A program made the position numbers and the translations under genes. The notes under the pieces are model-generated. The model saw nothing but the letters and a program-made list of their open reading frames with translations. It was not told where the DNA came from and ran no database searches. Shown here piece by piece: positions 27,474-37,135 of a stretch of 54,982 bases of DNA; positions within the stretch are counted from its first letter, which is position 1; each line of letters starts with the position of its first letter. Where the stretch lies: NCBI GenBank assembly GCA_026400435.1, contig JAPLOZ010000102.1, forward strand, positions 1-54,982, given 5' to 3'. Origin of the DNA: Hyphomicrobiales bacterium (lineage in GTDB: Bacteria > Pseudomonadota > Alphaproteobacteria > Rhizobiales > Rhizobiaceae).

Positions 27474-28130
27474 TCAGCGCTTCGTCACCACGGCGTACAC
27501 GGAGTAACCGCGAAAAGGCTTGTCGAACGAGAAACTTGCGCCGACGCGCCGACATTCCGATTCAAGCACCTCGCGCAATGAATCGCGCGGCGTCACGTGG
27601 AATTTTGCCAGCCATGCGCGCAACATGGCCTTGAACCAGGCAGGCAAACCCTCCTGCCGGCCGAAGTCGACAATGTGCAGCGAGCCGCCGTCATCCACCG
27701 CGTCGAGAGCCGCGGCGACGGTGCGCCGCCATTCGGGGATCATCGACAGCGCGTAGGAGATGAACACGCGGTCGAAACCTTGACGCCCGAACAGCGCCTC
27801 GGCGTCGAAGTCGGATGCGTCGCCACGGGCCAGCCTGACACGTGCCGCAAGATCACGCTTGCCGATCGCCACCTGCGCGGTCTCAAGCATGCCCGCGGAG
27901 ATGTCGAGGCCGAAGAACCGGGCGTCGCGAAACGTCTGTGCCGCCTGAATCAGGTTTCGGCCGGTGCCGCAGCCGAGTTCCAGCACAGCCCCGCCAGCCG
28001 GTACGTCGAGCCCGTCGATCAGTCTGTCGCGACCCAGAAGGTAGTATTTGCGGCTGAGGTCATAGACATGGCGCTGGTAGCGATAGACGCCGTCCATCAG
28101 GTCCGCATGCGAATGGCCAATCGAGCTCAT
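27474..28130 (-). CDS. btaB: SAM-dependent N-methyltransferase of betaine lipid synthesis (BtaB)
   Basis: 218-residue class I methyltransferase with SAM motif VLELGCGTGRNL and acidic FFGLDIS. It would add three methyl groups to diacylglyceryl-homoserine to give DGTS. Assignment rests on its place directly after the BtaA-like gene (26 bases) and on the size and motifs typical of BtaB; on its own it could be another methyltransferase. Confidence 0.85.
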   Translation of the reverse strand: MSSIGHSHADLMDGVYRYQRHVYDLSRKYYLLGRDRLIDGLDVPAGGAVLELGCGTGRNLIQAAQTFRDARFFGLDISAGMLETAQVAIGKRDLAARVRLARGDASDFDAEALFGRQGFDRVFISYALSMIPEWRRTVAAALDAVDDGGSLHIVDFGRQEGLPAWFKAMLRAWLAKFHVTPRDSLREVLESECRRVGASFSFDKPFRGYSVYAVVTKR

Positions 28131-28156
28131 CTCAAGCGTCTCCTTCCGGACTGTTC

Positions 28157-29401
28157 TCAGGCTGCCTTTTCATAGAGATGGAAGCCGCCGTAGATCGCCG
28201 AGCGGTCGCGCGCGTGATGGCGGCGCGACTCGTCGTGCGCATAGTTCCACTGCGAAAGCAGCGCGTCCGAAATGCGGCCCGGCAGCACGCTCTCGGCCGC
28301 CGCGGTGCGGAAGATGACGCGCGCGCCCGGCGCCGCCGTGCGGCTGATCTCTGTCCACAGCGCGTTGAGCTGCGCGTCGCTCATCCAGTCCTGCGCATCC
28401 AGCAGCACGTAGCGGTCGACAGAGGCGGCGGGCTTCTTTGCCAGCAGCTCGGTAAAGTTGATGTGGTGCACAGCGACACGGCCTATATTAGCCTTCAGCG
28501 CCGCGTAGTTGTCCTTGTCGAGATAGGCGGGCAGGGCGCCTTCGCCTGGTGTCGGGTAGCGCTGCGCAAATGCCTGCCAGGCGAAGTAGTTGTCCTTCAG
28601 CGGGAAGTCGCAGGCGAGCTTTTCCAGCCGCGCCTTCAGCACGCTGGCCATGGTGCCGTCGCCGGAGGTGATCAGGGAATCATACTGCGCCGGCGGAATG
28701 CCAAGGCCAAACAGCGACGATTTGCGTGACAGGACAAGGCGCATGAGCCGCTTGTCGAAGATGGGCGCCAGCTCGTCTCTGAAGAAGCGGCGCTGGCTGC
28801 CGAGGTCCGCGCTGGCCAGCATGCGGGCCGGATCGACGCCGTAGAACTTCGCAGCGCGGTGGCCGGCCGCGATGAAGACGCCAAGCAGGCCGGTGCGGTA
28901 GAAATTGCGATCGAAGGTTTCGATGCGCCGGCGGCCGCGCAGCGTGCGCTTTTCCCAATAATTCCGCGTCGCGGCGTCAAGCTGCGGCGCCAGGAAGCGG
29001 TCGTAGGCGGCGGAATTGGTTCGGGTGCCGGCCTCGCCGAAGAAGCGGAAGAGATCGGCCTGGGCGGGAAGATGCATGACCGCCGCAAGCTTCAGCCGGT
29101 TCAAGGCGATGTGCGCGGTGTTGAGGTCGACGGCGTCGATCTGCGCTGGAGAACGCGTCAGGTAGGCGAGCACGTTGCAGCCGCCGGACGCGATGGTGAC
29201 AACGCGATGGCCCTCCACGAGATCCATCGCCTGCATGTCGACCTCGGGGTCCTCCCAGATCTGGGGATAGACAAGGCCGGTGAAGAGCAGCGCGAAAAGC
29301 CGCTCCGAAAAGCCCGCTCGAGAAAGCGCCCTGTTCTGGTAGACGGCCTTGCGGAGCTGCCGGTTCCTGCGCTGGCCTAGCTCGCTCGAAATGTCCGTCA
29401 T
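28157..29401 (-). CDS. btaA: SAM:diacylglycerol 3-amino-3-carboxypropyltransferase (BtaA, DUF3419)
   Basis: 414 residues from ATG 29401; the frame runs to 29491 but that part is not needed. Family features: IWEDPEVDMQAM near residue 45, then TIASGGCNVLAYL and AVDLNTAHIALNRLKL, the SAM-binding part, and the C-terminal VIFRTAA region. BtaA moves the aminocarboxypropyl group of SAM onto diacylglycerol, the first step to the phosphorus-free membrane lipid DGTS. Preceded by a consensus Pho box, so likely induced at low phosphate. Co-transcribed with btaB. Confidence 0.92.
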   Translation of the reverse strand: MTDISSELGQRRNRQLRKAVYQNRALSRAGFSERLFALLFTGLVYPQIWEDPEVDMQAMDLVEGHRVVTIASGGCNVLAYLTRSPAQIDAVDLNTAHIALNRLKLAAVMHLPAQADLFRFFGEAGTRTNSAAYDRFLAPQLDAATRNYWEKRTLRGRRRIETFDRNFYRTGLLGVFIAAGHRAAKFYGVDPARMLASADLGSQRRFFRDELAPIFDKRLMRLVLSRKSSLFGLGIPPAQYDSLITSGDGTMASVLKARLEKLACDFPLKDNYFAWQAFAQRYPTPGEGALPAYLDKDNYAALKANIGRVAVHHINFTELLAKKPAASVDRYVLLDAQDWMSDAQLNALWTEISRTAAPGARVIFRTAAAESVLPGRISDALLSQWNYAHDESRRHHARDRSAIYGGFHLYEKAA

Positions 29402-29451
29402 GACGGCCGAATCTCCCGGATGCACATTTCGCAAGCGGGTATCGCGGGGCC

Positions 29452-29469
29452 ATGACAGTGACGTGACAG
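29452..29469 (-). promoter_or_regulatory. Pho box upstream of btaAB
   Basis: On the minus strand CTGTCAC-GTCA-CTGTCAT: two 7-base half-sites separated by 4 bases, one mismatch to the CTGTCAT-N4-CTGTCAT PhoB consensus, 51 bases before the btaA ATG. A GATACC about 10 bases downstream could serve as -10. Strong evidence for phosphate control. Confidence 0.88.
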
Positions 29470-29606
29470 GGGAGATCACCCCGGCAACCATAAATTGTTT
29501 CGTGCGTAGTTTACAATCTTAAGATGCAGCCTTACTGTGACGCAACGGAAGGTTGCCGAAGACCTGCTTCCTGACGGACCCAGATATTCACGACAGGAGG
29601 GTACTC

Positions 29607-31160
29607 GTGGCTTCATCCAGGCATGGTTCCGCCGTGCGCGGAATGGACAACGTTCCGCGTTCAAGCATCCGCGACCAGCGCTTCGGGCGCATGTTCCGCT
29701 ACCTGCCGGCGGCGGATTTCGATGACGCGGCTTTGACAGCGCTCGGGGCGACAATGCAGCAGGGCGAGTTCCTGAAAGCGAAGCCCGGCGAGGCCGTCGA
29801 CACGCCTCTCGGCATCGCCGAACCGGACGACGAAAACCCCGATATCGCCGCCGGGTTCACATATCTGGGACAGTTCATCGACCACGACATCACCTTCGAC
29901 CCGATGTCGTCGCTCGACAGGTTCAACGATCCGGATGCGCTGCAGGACTTTCGCACGCCGCGCCTCGATCTGGATTCCGTCTATGGCTCAGGACCCGACG
30001 ATCAGCCGTTCCTGTACGATGAGGACGGCAAGCACATGCTGCTTGGCGAAAATCGGGCTGCAACGGAGGCCCATGGACAGAAGCCAGATTTGCCACGCAA
30101 CCGTCATTTCGACGAGAAGCTGCCGCTGGAAAACCGGACGCAGGGTGGCGGCGACTTCGCCAAGACGCAGCAGATCGTCCGCTGGCACTATCAATGGATC
30201 GTGCTGCACGACTTCCTGCCGCGCATTGTCGGCCCAGACACCTACCGACAGGTGGTCGTTGGGCGCGGCCAGAGTCCTGAACTCAATTTCTACGATGCAA
30301 AGGGACGCTATGCCTACATACCTGTCGAATTCTCGGTAGCAGCCTATCGCTACGGCCATTCAATGGTGCGGCCGAGCTATTCGCTGAGCACGACGGTAAC
30401 AGGTCCGGATCCTGTCGATCAGCCTTTCGGCAACGGTACAGCCAAGTTCAACCGCATTCCCATTTTCTCGATCCTGCAGCCGACAGACAAGAACATGGGC
30501 CGGGCCAATCTCAACGGCTTCCGCGAATTGCCAGAGTTCTGGGGTGTCGATTGGGGCCTATTCTTCGATGGCGTGCCGTCCGTTGGAAAGTTCAAGCCGA
30601 AGCCCGGCAAGGGCGAGGTTGCGCGGCCCTTGCCGCAGCCAAGCTACAAGCTCGACAGCACGCTGGTCGACCCGCTGACGTTCCTTCCGGAATTTCTGCG
30701 GAGCGAAACAAAGGACGTGCGACGGCAATCGCTCGCCGTACGCAATCTGTTGCGGGGTTGGCGCATGGGCCTGCCGTCGGGACAGTCGGTGGCGCGCAGA
30801 ATGAATCTCGCTAACGTGCCGGTCCTCAGCGATCAACAACTGTTCCAGGGCGATGAGAGGCTGGCGCTCCTTCAGGCCGAAGGCAGCAAATTTGTCGATA
30901 ACTGCCCACTCTGGTTCTACGTCTTGCGCGAGGCCGAAGTGCTGGCTGGCAGCAAGCATCTCGGGAGGGTTGGCGGAACCATCGTTGCCGAAGTCTTGGC
31001 AGGCTTGATCATGGAGGACAGGTCGTCTTTCCTGGCGCAATGGCCAAACTGGCGGCCGACGCTGCCGTCGGCGCCTTCAAGATCCTCGAAAAATGACAAG
31101 CACTTCACCATGGCCGACCTGATCAATTTCACCGAGGGAACGGCGGTGTCCACCGTCTAG
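29607..31160 (+). CDS. animal-type heme peroxidase-family protein, lacking the distal-arginine helix
   Basis: 517 residues from GTG 29607 (AGGAGGG, 6 bases upstream); an upstream TTG at 29553 has no such support. The distal pair D92-H93 in GQFIDHDITF and the proximal H251 in SVAAYRYGHSMVRP match the peroxidase-cyclooxygenase superfamily. The helix that normally follows LPRN and carries the catalytic arginine (form LxLAFLRFHN in bacterial members) is missing: only about 20 residues separate LPRN from QIVRWHYQW. No signal peptide. Activity may be altered. Confidence 0.85.
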   Translation: MASSRHGSAVRGMDNVPRSSIRDQRFGRMFRYLPAADFDDAALTALGATMQQGEFLKAKPGEAVDTPLGIAEPDDENPDIAAGFTYLGQFIDHDITFDPMSSLDRFNDPDALQDFRTPRLDLDSVYGSGPDDQPFLYDEDGKHMLLGENRAATEAHGQKPDLPRNRHFDEKLPLENRTQGGGDFAKTQQIVRWHYQWIVLHDFLPRIVGPDTYRQVVVGRGQSPELNFYDAKGRYAYIPVEFSVAAYRYGHSMVRPSYSLSTTVTGPDPVDQPFGNGTAKFNRIPIFSILQPTDKNMGRANLNGFRELPEFWGVDWGLFFDGVPSVGKFKPKPGKGEVARPLPQPSYKLDSTLVDPLTFLPEFLRSETKDVRRQSLAVRNLLRGWRMGLPSGQSVARRMNLANVPVLSDQQLFQGDERLALLQAEGSKFVDNCPLWFYVLREAEVLAGSKHLGRVGGTIVAEVLAGLIMEDRSSFLAQWPNWRPTLPSAPSRSSKNDKHFTMADLINFTEGTAVSTV

Positions 31161-31244
31161 CAATTCGCTGTCAGCTGCCTTTTCGTCGCCGCTTGCCTTG
31201 CTTCGATCCGTCGGCCATGAACGCCGCTTCGAGGAGATGCGAGC

Positions 31245-31628
31245 ATGGCCCGACACGATTTCGATCCCGCGACAGTCAAGCCCGACGGCCGCGCGCCGGC
31301 GAAGACGCGGCTGTTCGAGGGAGACGGGCCGCATCGCGGCTCGGTCAACGGTGAAGCGCTTGGCGCCAAGGTGACGGTCCTCACCTATGGCAATGACGAA
31401 CCGGGTGTCGGGCCGAAGCTGCACGTTCATCCCTATGACGAGGTCTTCGTCATCCAGGAGGGCCGCGCGCGCTTCTTTGTCGGCGATCAGGTGATCGAAG
31501 CGGAGGCCGGCGAGGTGGTGCTGGGGCCTGCCGGCCTGCCGCACAAATTCATCAACCTCGGGCCGGGGCGGTTGCAGACGCTCGACATCCACCACTCGCC
31601 GCGCTGGATCCAGGCCGACCTGGAATAG
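31245..31628 (+). CDS. cupin-domain protein
   Basis: 127-residue single cupin. Motif 1 is KLHVHPYDEVFVIQEG (metal ligands H, H, E) and motif 2 is AGLPHKFINLG (H). Probably a small metal-dependent enzyme or ligand-binding protein; substrate unknown. Downstream of the peroxidase gene by 84 bases, and not clearly co-transcribed. Confidence 0.87.
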   Translation: MARHDFDPATVKPDGRAPAKTRLFEGDGPHRGSVNGEALGAKVTVLTYGNDEPGVGPKLHVHPYDEVFVIQEGRARFFVGDQVIEAEAGEVVLGPAGLPHKFINLGPGRLQTLDIHHSPRWIQADLE

Positions 31629-31650
31629 TGTTGAGCGAGAAGGAGACGAG

Positions 31651-32040
31651 CTAAGCCGATCTCAGAAAGCCAGCTTTGGAAAGAGCCACAACGACGTCCA
31701 TCTGCCCGTTCTGTACCTTTGGCTGGTCGACGCAAGCTTTTTGCCAAAGAGCCGACTTGTTGTTCGCAAGCGCAGGATCTTGCCTAAGGGCTTCCGCAGC
31801 TGCGATCGCATACTCGCCATTCTTCGTCAAACTGCCCAGGCCGGAACGCTGAACGCCATTGACTAAGCCTGCTTCGCACAGTCCGATGAACGCTCCGCGA
31901 GGGCATCCCTTTCTACGCGACGCCATTTGAGTTGGGTACTCGATGTCTACCGCATAGTCCCAAGCGTCGCGTGGAGATATATGTTGTCGCGACTCGAGTG
32001 ATCTTGCTGCACTGATTGCTGCATTCCCATAGTTGCCCAT
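31651..32040 (-). CDS. DUF6979-like protein of unknown function
   Basis: 129 residues, soluble. Motifs RKGCPRGAFIGLCEAGLV and PALANNKSALWQK with the C-terminal QMDVVVALSKAGF recall a widespread small family (DUF6979) whose role is unknown. Identity is from memory. Its ATG is 21 bases after the 5-oxoprolinase stop on the same strand, so it may be a distal operon member. Confidence 0.65.
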   Translation of the reverse strand: MGNYGNAAISAARSLESRQHISPRDAWDYAVDIEYPTQMASRRKGCPRGAFIGLCEAGLVNGVQRSGLGSLTKNGEYAIAAAEALRQDPALANNKSALWQKACVDQPKVQNGQMDVVVALSKAGFLRSA

Positions 32041-32061
32041 GTTTCAACCTCGGTAAGCAAG

Positions 32062-35000
32062 TCAGGTCCGCGATCCGTATCCCCCCGGCGTCGGCGTCGT
32101 CACGATCACCGCCTCGCCGGGCTCCAGCACCGTCTGGTCGCAGGCTTTGAGCCGCTGGACCGTGCCGTCGGCGCGGCGCACTTCGGTCCTGCCGACCTTG
32201 CCGTTGCCGCCGCCGGCAATCCCTTCCGGCGGGCGGTTGCGATGCGACGACAGGATCGCGCATTCCATGCGCTCGAGGAAGCGGATCGTGCGCTTCGTGC
32301 CGTTGCCCGCGTTCCACTTGCCCTTGCCGCCGGAGTTGTCGCGAATGTGGAAATCCTCCAGCAGCACCGGGAAGCGCAGTTCAAGAACCTCGGGGTCGGT
32401 CAGGCGCGAGTTGGTCATGTGCGTATGCACGCCCGACGTGCCGTTGAAGCCGCGCCCGTCATTCATCTGGCCGGCCGGCGAACCCGAGCAGATCGTCTCG
32501 TAGTACTGGTACTGCGCGTTGCCGTAGGTGAGGTTGTTCATCGTGCCTTGCGCGTTGGCGAGCGCGCCCATGGCGCCGAACATCGCATTGGTGACGTGCT
32601 GGGATGTCTCGACGTTGCCGGCCACCACTGCCGCCGGGTAGGCGGGCCTCAGCATGCAGCCATCAGGGATGATGATGTTGATGGGCCTGAGGCACCCGGC
32701 ATTCATCGGGATCATGTCCTCGACCATGACGCGGAAGGCGTAGAGGACGGCCGCGCGCGCGACAGGTTCGGGCGCGTTGAAATTGTTCTTCATCACCGGC
32801 GATGTCCCGGTGAAATCCACAGTCGCCTCGCGCTTTTCGCGGTCCACCGTGATCCTGACCTTGATGACCTGGCCGGTGTCGGTCGGGTACGCGTATTCCG
32901 ACGCGTCGGGCAGCCGCTCCAGCACGCGGCGCACGCTCTCGGCCGCGTTGTCCTGCACGTGGCCCATATAGGCTTCGACCACGTCGAGCCCGAAATGCGC
33001 GACCATCTTGCGCAACTCCGCGACGCCCTTCTCGTTGGCGGCAATCTGCGCCTTGAGGTCGGCGATGTTCTGCGCGGCGTTGCGGGCGGGGTAGGGGTGG
33101 TCGGTGAGCAGCGCGTGGAGTTCCTTCTCCATGAAGGTTCCGCGATCGACGATACGGAAATTGTCGATCAGGACGCCTTCCTCATCGACCGTCGTAGCGA
33201 GCGGCGTCATCGAACCGGGCGCCGTGCCGCCGACATCGGCGTGGTGGCCGCGCGAGGCCGAATAGAAGAGGATCTCCTTGCCGGCATCGTCGAAGACCGG
33301 CGTCACCACGGTAATATCAGGGAGATGCGTGCCGCCATTGTAGGGGGCGTTCAGCGCGAACACGTCGCCAGGATGGATGTCGCCCGCGTTCAGCCGGATG
33401 ATCGTCTCGACGGAGCGGTCCATGGAACCCAGGTGCACCGGCATGTGCGGCGCGTTGGCGACCAGCGCGCCATTGCGGTCGAAAACCGCGCAGGAGAAGT
33501 CGAGCCGCTCCTTGATGTTCACCGACGAGGCGGTGTTCTGCAGCGTCACGCCCATCTGCTCGGCGATCGACATGAACAGATTGTTGAAGACTTCCAGCAT
33601 GACGGGATCGGCTTGCGTGCCGAGCGCGGCCTGCCGCTGCTTCCTGCTCGTGCGCGACAGGAGGACGTGGTCCTTGGCGGTGATTTCCGCCCCCCAGCCG
33701 GGTTCGACCACGATGGTCTGGTGGCTTTCGATGATGAGGGCAGGGCCGGAGATCTTCTGGCCTGGTTTGAGCGCCTCGCGACGGAAGATCGCAGCGTCCC
33801 GCCACTCGCCGCCGCAGAAAAGCTCGCGGCTTTCTCCTGGCGACGGCGTCGACGCGTCAAGCGGCCGGTCGGTCTCGTCGCGGCCGGAGACGCGGCCGTC
33901 ATGGCCCTGAATCTCGACGGTCTCGATGATGAGTGCGCGGTCCGGATAGGTAAAGCCGAACTGCGCCTTGTGGTCGGCCTCAAAGGCAGCACGCGCCTGA
34001 GCGACCGAGAGGCCCGCATAGTTGACCGGAAGAGCGGTGTCCGTGCCGTCATAGCGGATGTGCAGGACAGGCCGCCAGGACACGTCATCCTGCGGCACGC
34101 CCTGGGCGGTCAGTTCCGCAAGGACTGGAATGTACAGGGTGTCGACGGCCGCCGCGATCTCGTCGGTGTTCTCGACCACGAGCGGCCGGATGAAGCCTTG
34201 CTGGCGTGAAGCGAAGACGCCCGACATGCCGATGCCGTAGGCCGAGAGCAGCCCGGAAAACGGGTGGATCAGAACCGACTGCATGCCGAGCGCGTCGGCG
34301 ACCAGGCAGGCATGCTGTCCGCCGGCGCCGCCGAAGCAGTTCAGCAGGTAGCCCGTCACGTCGTAGCCACGCTGAACGGAGATCTTCTTGATGGCGTTGG
34401 CCATGTTTTCGACAGCGATGGTGACGAAGCCTTCCGCGACGGCTTCGGGCGTGCGCCCGTCTCCGATGCGGGCGGCCAGCGCAGCGAATTTCTCGCGCAC
34501 CACATCCTTGTACAGCGGCTCATCCTGGCCGGGGCCGAAGATCGCAGGGAAAAAGTCGGGCTGCAGCTTGCCGAGCATGACATTGGCGTCGGTGACGGCG
34601 AGCGGCCCGCCGCGCCGGTAGCAGGCCGGGCCGGGATTGGCGCCGGCCGAATCGGGGCCGACGCGGAACCGTCCCGCATCGAAATGGAGGATCGAGCCGC
34701 CGCCTGCAGCGACTGTGTGAATGCGCATCATCGGCGCGCGCACCCGCACGCCGGCGACCTCGGTGTCGAAGGCGCGCTCATATTCGCCGTCGTAGTGCGC
34801 GACGTCAGTCGAGGTGCCGCCCATGTCGAAGCCGATAACCCGATCGAAGCCGGCCAGCTTCGCGGTCTCCACCATGCCGACAACGCCGCCGGCAGGCCCC
34901 GACAACAGTGCATCCTTGCCCTGGAACATGTCCGCGGCGGTCATGCCGCCCGACGACATCATGAACATAAGGCGGGGCGATGATGATTGGCCAATCTCCC

Positions 35001-35742
35001 CCACGGCGGGGGGCATGCCCGGCAGGGCAGAGGGGGGAGTCGAAACGCCCAACTCTTCCGCCACCTGCTGCACGTAACGCGACAGGATCGGCGACAGGTA
35101 GGCGTCCACAACCGTCGTGTCTCCGCGACCGACGAGCTTCACCAGCGGCGAAACCTCGTGGCTGACGGAGACCTGCGCGAAGCCGGCCTTGCGGCAGACC
35201 CTGGCGATGGCTTTTTCGTGCTCGGGGAATTTCCAGGCGTGCATGAGGACGATGGCGACGGCGTCGATGCCGTCCTTGCGCGCCTGGTCGATCGCCGGCT
35301 TGACTGCATCGAGGTCGAGCAATTTCTCGACCGTTCCGTCGGCGCGCACCCGCTCGGGTACCTCGACCACCCGCTCGTAAAGTTGCTCGGGCAGTATGAT
35401 CTCCTTGGCGAAGATGTCGGGACGCGCCTGGTAGGCAATGCGCAGCGCATCGCGAAACCCCTTGGTGATGAGCAGCAGCACGCGGTCGCCCTTGCGCTCC
35501 AGCAGCGCATTCGTGGCGACCGTGGTGCCCATCTTGATCTCGCCGACGATGCCGGCTGGAATGGGTGCGCCGGAATTCACACCGAGCAGGTCACGGATGC
35601 CCTGGATGGCGGCGTCGCGGTAGGCTTCGGGGTTCTCGGAGAGAAGCTTGCGCGCGTGCAGCGCGCCATCCGGGTCGCGACCGATGATGTCGGTGAAGGT
35701 GCCGCCGCGATCGATCCAGAAATCCCAATTCCCAGCCGGCAT
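32062..35742 (-). CDS. 5-oxoprolinase, fused HyuA-HyuB type
   Basis: 1226 residues from ATG 35742 (GGGAGAG upstream); an extension to 35817 is not needed. The N-terminal half is a HyuA-like ATPase ([11 protein letters not shown] near residue 7; [25 protein letters not shown]), and the C-terminal half is HyuB-like ([33 protein letters not shown]). Such fusions hydrolyse 5-oxo-L-proline to glutamate using ATP. Separate-subunit hydantoinases or acetone carboxylases differ in layout. The winged-helix gene is divergent, with 92-104 bases between depending on its start. Confidence 0.9.
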   Translation of the reverse strand: MPAGNWDFWIDRGGTFTDIIGRDPDGALHARKLLSENPEAYRDAAIQGIRDLLGVNSGAPIPAGIVGEIKMGTTVATNALLERKGDRVLLLITKGFRDALRIAYQARPDIFAKEIILPEQLYERVVEVPERVRADGTVEKLLDLDAVKPAIDQARKDGIDAVAIVLMHAWKFPEHEKAIARVCRKAGFAQVSVSHEVSPLVKLVGRGDTTVVDAYLSPILSRYVQQVAEELGVSTPPSALPGMPPAVGEIGQSSSPRLMFMMSSGGMTAADMFQGKDALLSGPAGGVVGMVETAKLAGFDRVIGFDMGGTSTDVAHYDGEYERAFDTEVAGVRVRAPMMRIHTVAAGGGSILHFDAGRFRVGPDSAGANPGPACYRRGGPLAVTDANVMLGKLQPDFFPAIFGPGQDEPLYKDVVREKFAALAARIGDGRTPEAVAEGFVTIAVENMANAIKKISVQRGYDVTGYLLNCFGGAGGQHACLVADALGMQSVLIHPFSGLLSAYGIGMSGVFASRQQGFIRPLVVENTDEIAAAVDTLYIPVLAELTAQGVPQDDVSWRPVLHIRYDGTDTALPVNYAGLSVAQARAAFEADHKAQFGFTYPDRALIIETVEIQGHDGRVSGRDETDRPLDASTPSPGESRELFCGGEWRDAAIFRREALKPGQKISGPALIIESHQTIVVEPGWGAEITAKDHVLLSRTSRKQRQAALGTQADPVMLEVFNNLFMSIAEQMGVTLQNTASSVNIKERLDFSCAVFDRNGALVANAPHMPVHLGSMDRSVETIIRLNAGDIHPGDVFALNAPYNGGTHLPDITVVTPVFDDAGKEILFYSASRGHHADVGGTAPGSMTPLATTVDEEGVLIDNFRIVDRGTFMEKELHALLTDHPYPARNAAQNIADLKAQIAANEKGVAELRKMVAHFGLDVVEAYMGHVQDNAAESVRRVLERLPDASEYAYPTDTGQVIKVRITVDREKREATVDFTGTSPVMKNNFNAPEPVARAAVLYAFRVMVEDMIPMNAGCLRPINIIIPDGCMLRPAYPAAVVAGNVETSQHVTNAMFGAMGALANAQGTMNNLTYGNAQYQYYETICSGSPAGQMNDGRGFNGTSGVHTHMTNSRLTDPEVLELRFPVLLEDFHIRDNSGGKGKWNAGNGTKRTIRFLERMECAILSSHRNRPPEGIAGGGNGKVGRTEVRRADGTVQRLKACDQTVLEPGEAVIVTTPTPGGYGSRT

Positions 35743-35811
35743 GAGCGCTCTCCCGAAAAACCCTGTTTGATTTTCCTGCAAGATGCCGTACAAATCACAT
35801 CGCCTGCATTT

Positions 35812-35827
35812 CGTCAACGTTTTGTCG
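35812..35827. promoter_or_regulatory. candidate operator between 5-oxoprolinase and regulator genes
   Basis: CGTCAA-CGTT-TTGTCG, an imperfect inverted repeat (5 of 6 arm bases match), in the divergent intergenic region and 19 bases before the regulator ATG. Could be the binding site of the winged-helix protein. Confidence 0.35.
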
Positions 35828-35846
35828 ATAAATCGTGGTTGTTGTT

Positions 35847-36368
35847 ATGGCTAAAGCAAACTCGCCGGTGGGACCGGTTGTCTCCGCATCGCATCTGGCC
35901 GACGGACAGATCCCCGCGCTGTCGGAAGTCGAGTTCGCGCTGACGGTCCTGTCCAACGCCTTCCAGCGCTGGACCGTCCGGTGCATGAGCGCCTCGGGCG
36001 TTCCCGGGCTGGCGCCGATCGACGTGCTGGTGCTGCACGCAGCCAACCATCGCGACCGCGAGAAGACGCTGGCCGACATCTGCATGATGTTCAATGTGGA
36101 GGACACGCATGTGGTGGCCTACGCGCTCAAGAAGCTCGAGGGAATGAAGTTGATCTCGACCGGACGGCGCGGCAAGGAAAAGACCGTGAAGGTGACCAAA
36201 GCCGGGGCCGAGGCGTGCCGACGCTACCGCGAGGTGCGCGAGGCGCTGCTGTCGTCGAGCGTGAAGGGTCTTGCTTTCGACGAAGCCGACATGAGCCGCA
36301 TCGCCGCGCTGATGCGCGCGCTGTCGGGGCAGTACGACCAGGCGGCGCGGGCGGCCGCGAGCCTCTGA
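35847..36368 (+). CDS. MarR-like winged-helix regulator
   Basis: 173 residues from ATG 35847; a GTG at 35835 is possible. HTH region: APIDVLVLHAANHRDREKTLADICMMF, then VEDTHVVAYALKKLEGMKLI and the wing RRGKEKTVKVT. It resembles the MarR-type regulators of rhizobia that include LdtR, as I recall them. Divergent from the 5-oxoprolinase gene, hence a possible regulator of it. Confidence 0.8.
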   Translation: MAKANSPVGPVVSASHLADGQIPALSEVEFALTVLSNAFQRWTVRCMSASGVPGLAPIDVLVLHAANHRDREKTLADICMMFNVEDTHVVAYALKKLEGMKLISTGRRGKEKTVKVTKAGAEACRRYREVREALLSSSVKGLAFDEADMSRIAALMRALSGQYDQAARAAASL

Positions 36369-36427
36369 GGGCTCTTGCGGCAATCGGTTCACTCGCCAAC
36401 AAGCGCATTTCGCCGTATTGAAGCGCC

Positions 36428-37135
36428 ATGTCGATCTGGCAATTCGTCAAGCGCCTGACCGTTTCCGCCGCCTCGGGCGCCAGCGGCATGGTGGAAGCCG
36501 TGCGAACCGTGTTCAGCGGAGATCCGGAGTTGCGCCGCCGCGTCGCGTTCTCGGTGGCGATGATCGCGCTCTCGGCCAAGATGGCTAAGGCCGACGGGAT
36601 CGTCACGCAGGACGAAGTGCGCGCGTTCCATCAGATATTCGAGATACCGGCCGTCGAGCGGCGCAATGTCGCGCGCCTCTACGATCTTGCCAGACAGGAT
36701 GTGGCGGGCTTCGAATCCTATGCCGAACGCATGGCGGGCCTGTGCGGCTCCGGCAAGGCCAACTGCGCGATGCTGGAAGACATACTCGACGGGCTGTTTC
36801 ACATCGCCAAGGCGGACGGTCTGCTGCACGAGCGCGAAGGCCGCTTTCTGCACCGCGTGGCGGAGATATTCCGCATCGAGGAAAACCACTACCAGAGCAT
36901 CCTGGCGCGCCATGCCAATCTCGGCGAGGCCGACCCTTGGCTGATCCTCGGAATCGAGCGCGGCATTCCGTTCGACGAGGTGAAGAAGCGCTATCGGACG
37001 CTGGTCGCTGCCAATCACCCCGACAAGCTGCTGGCGCGCGGCCTGCCTGAAGAGTTCATCAAGATCGCCACCACGCGCATTGCCGCTATCAACACTGCGT
37101 ACGAGATGATCGAGCGCGGCCTGAAACCGGCATGA
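36428..37135 (+). CDS. TerB/DnaJ-domain protein (DjlA-like)
   Basis: 235 residues. A TerB-like helical domain (about 40-160, with KADGIVTQDEVRAF and AKADGLLHEREGRFL) is followed by a C-terminal J domain with the HPD motif in ANHPDKL, so it should stimulate DnaK. No clear transmembrane anchor at the N terminus, unlike E. coli DjlA. Its TGA overlaps the next ATG (ATGA). Confidence 0.88.
   Translation: MSIWQFVKRLTVSAASGASGMVEAVRTVFSGDPELRRRVAFSVAMIALSAKMAKADGIVTQDEVRAFHQIFEIPAVERRNVARLYDLARQDVAGFESYAERMAGLCGSGKANCAMLEDILDGLFHIAKADGLLHEREGRFLHRVAEIFRIEENHYQSILARHANLGEADPWLILGIERGIPFDEVKKRYRTLVAANHPDKLLARGLPEEFIKIATTRIAAINTAYEMIERGLKPA

Noticed and set aside
29531..29542. CTTACTGTGACG as a second Pho half-site toward the peroxidase gene
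   Set aside because: Only one half-site; no partner at 11-base spacing.
32242..34209. 655-residue plus-strand ORF opposite the 5-oxoprolinase gene
   Set aside because: Antisense shadow without recognisable domain.
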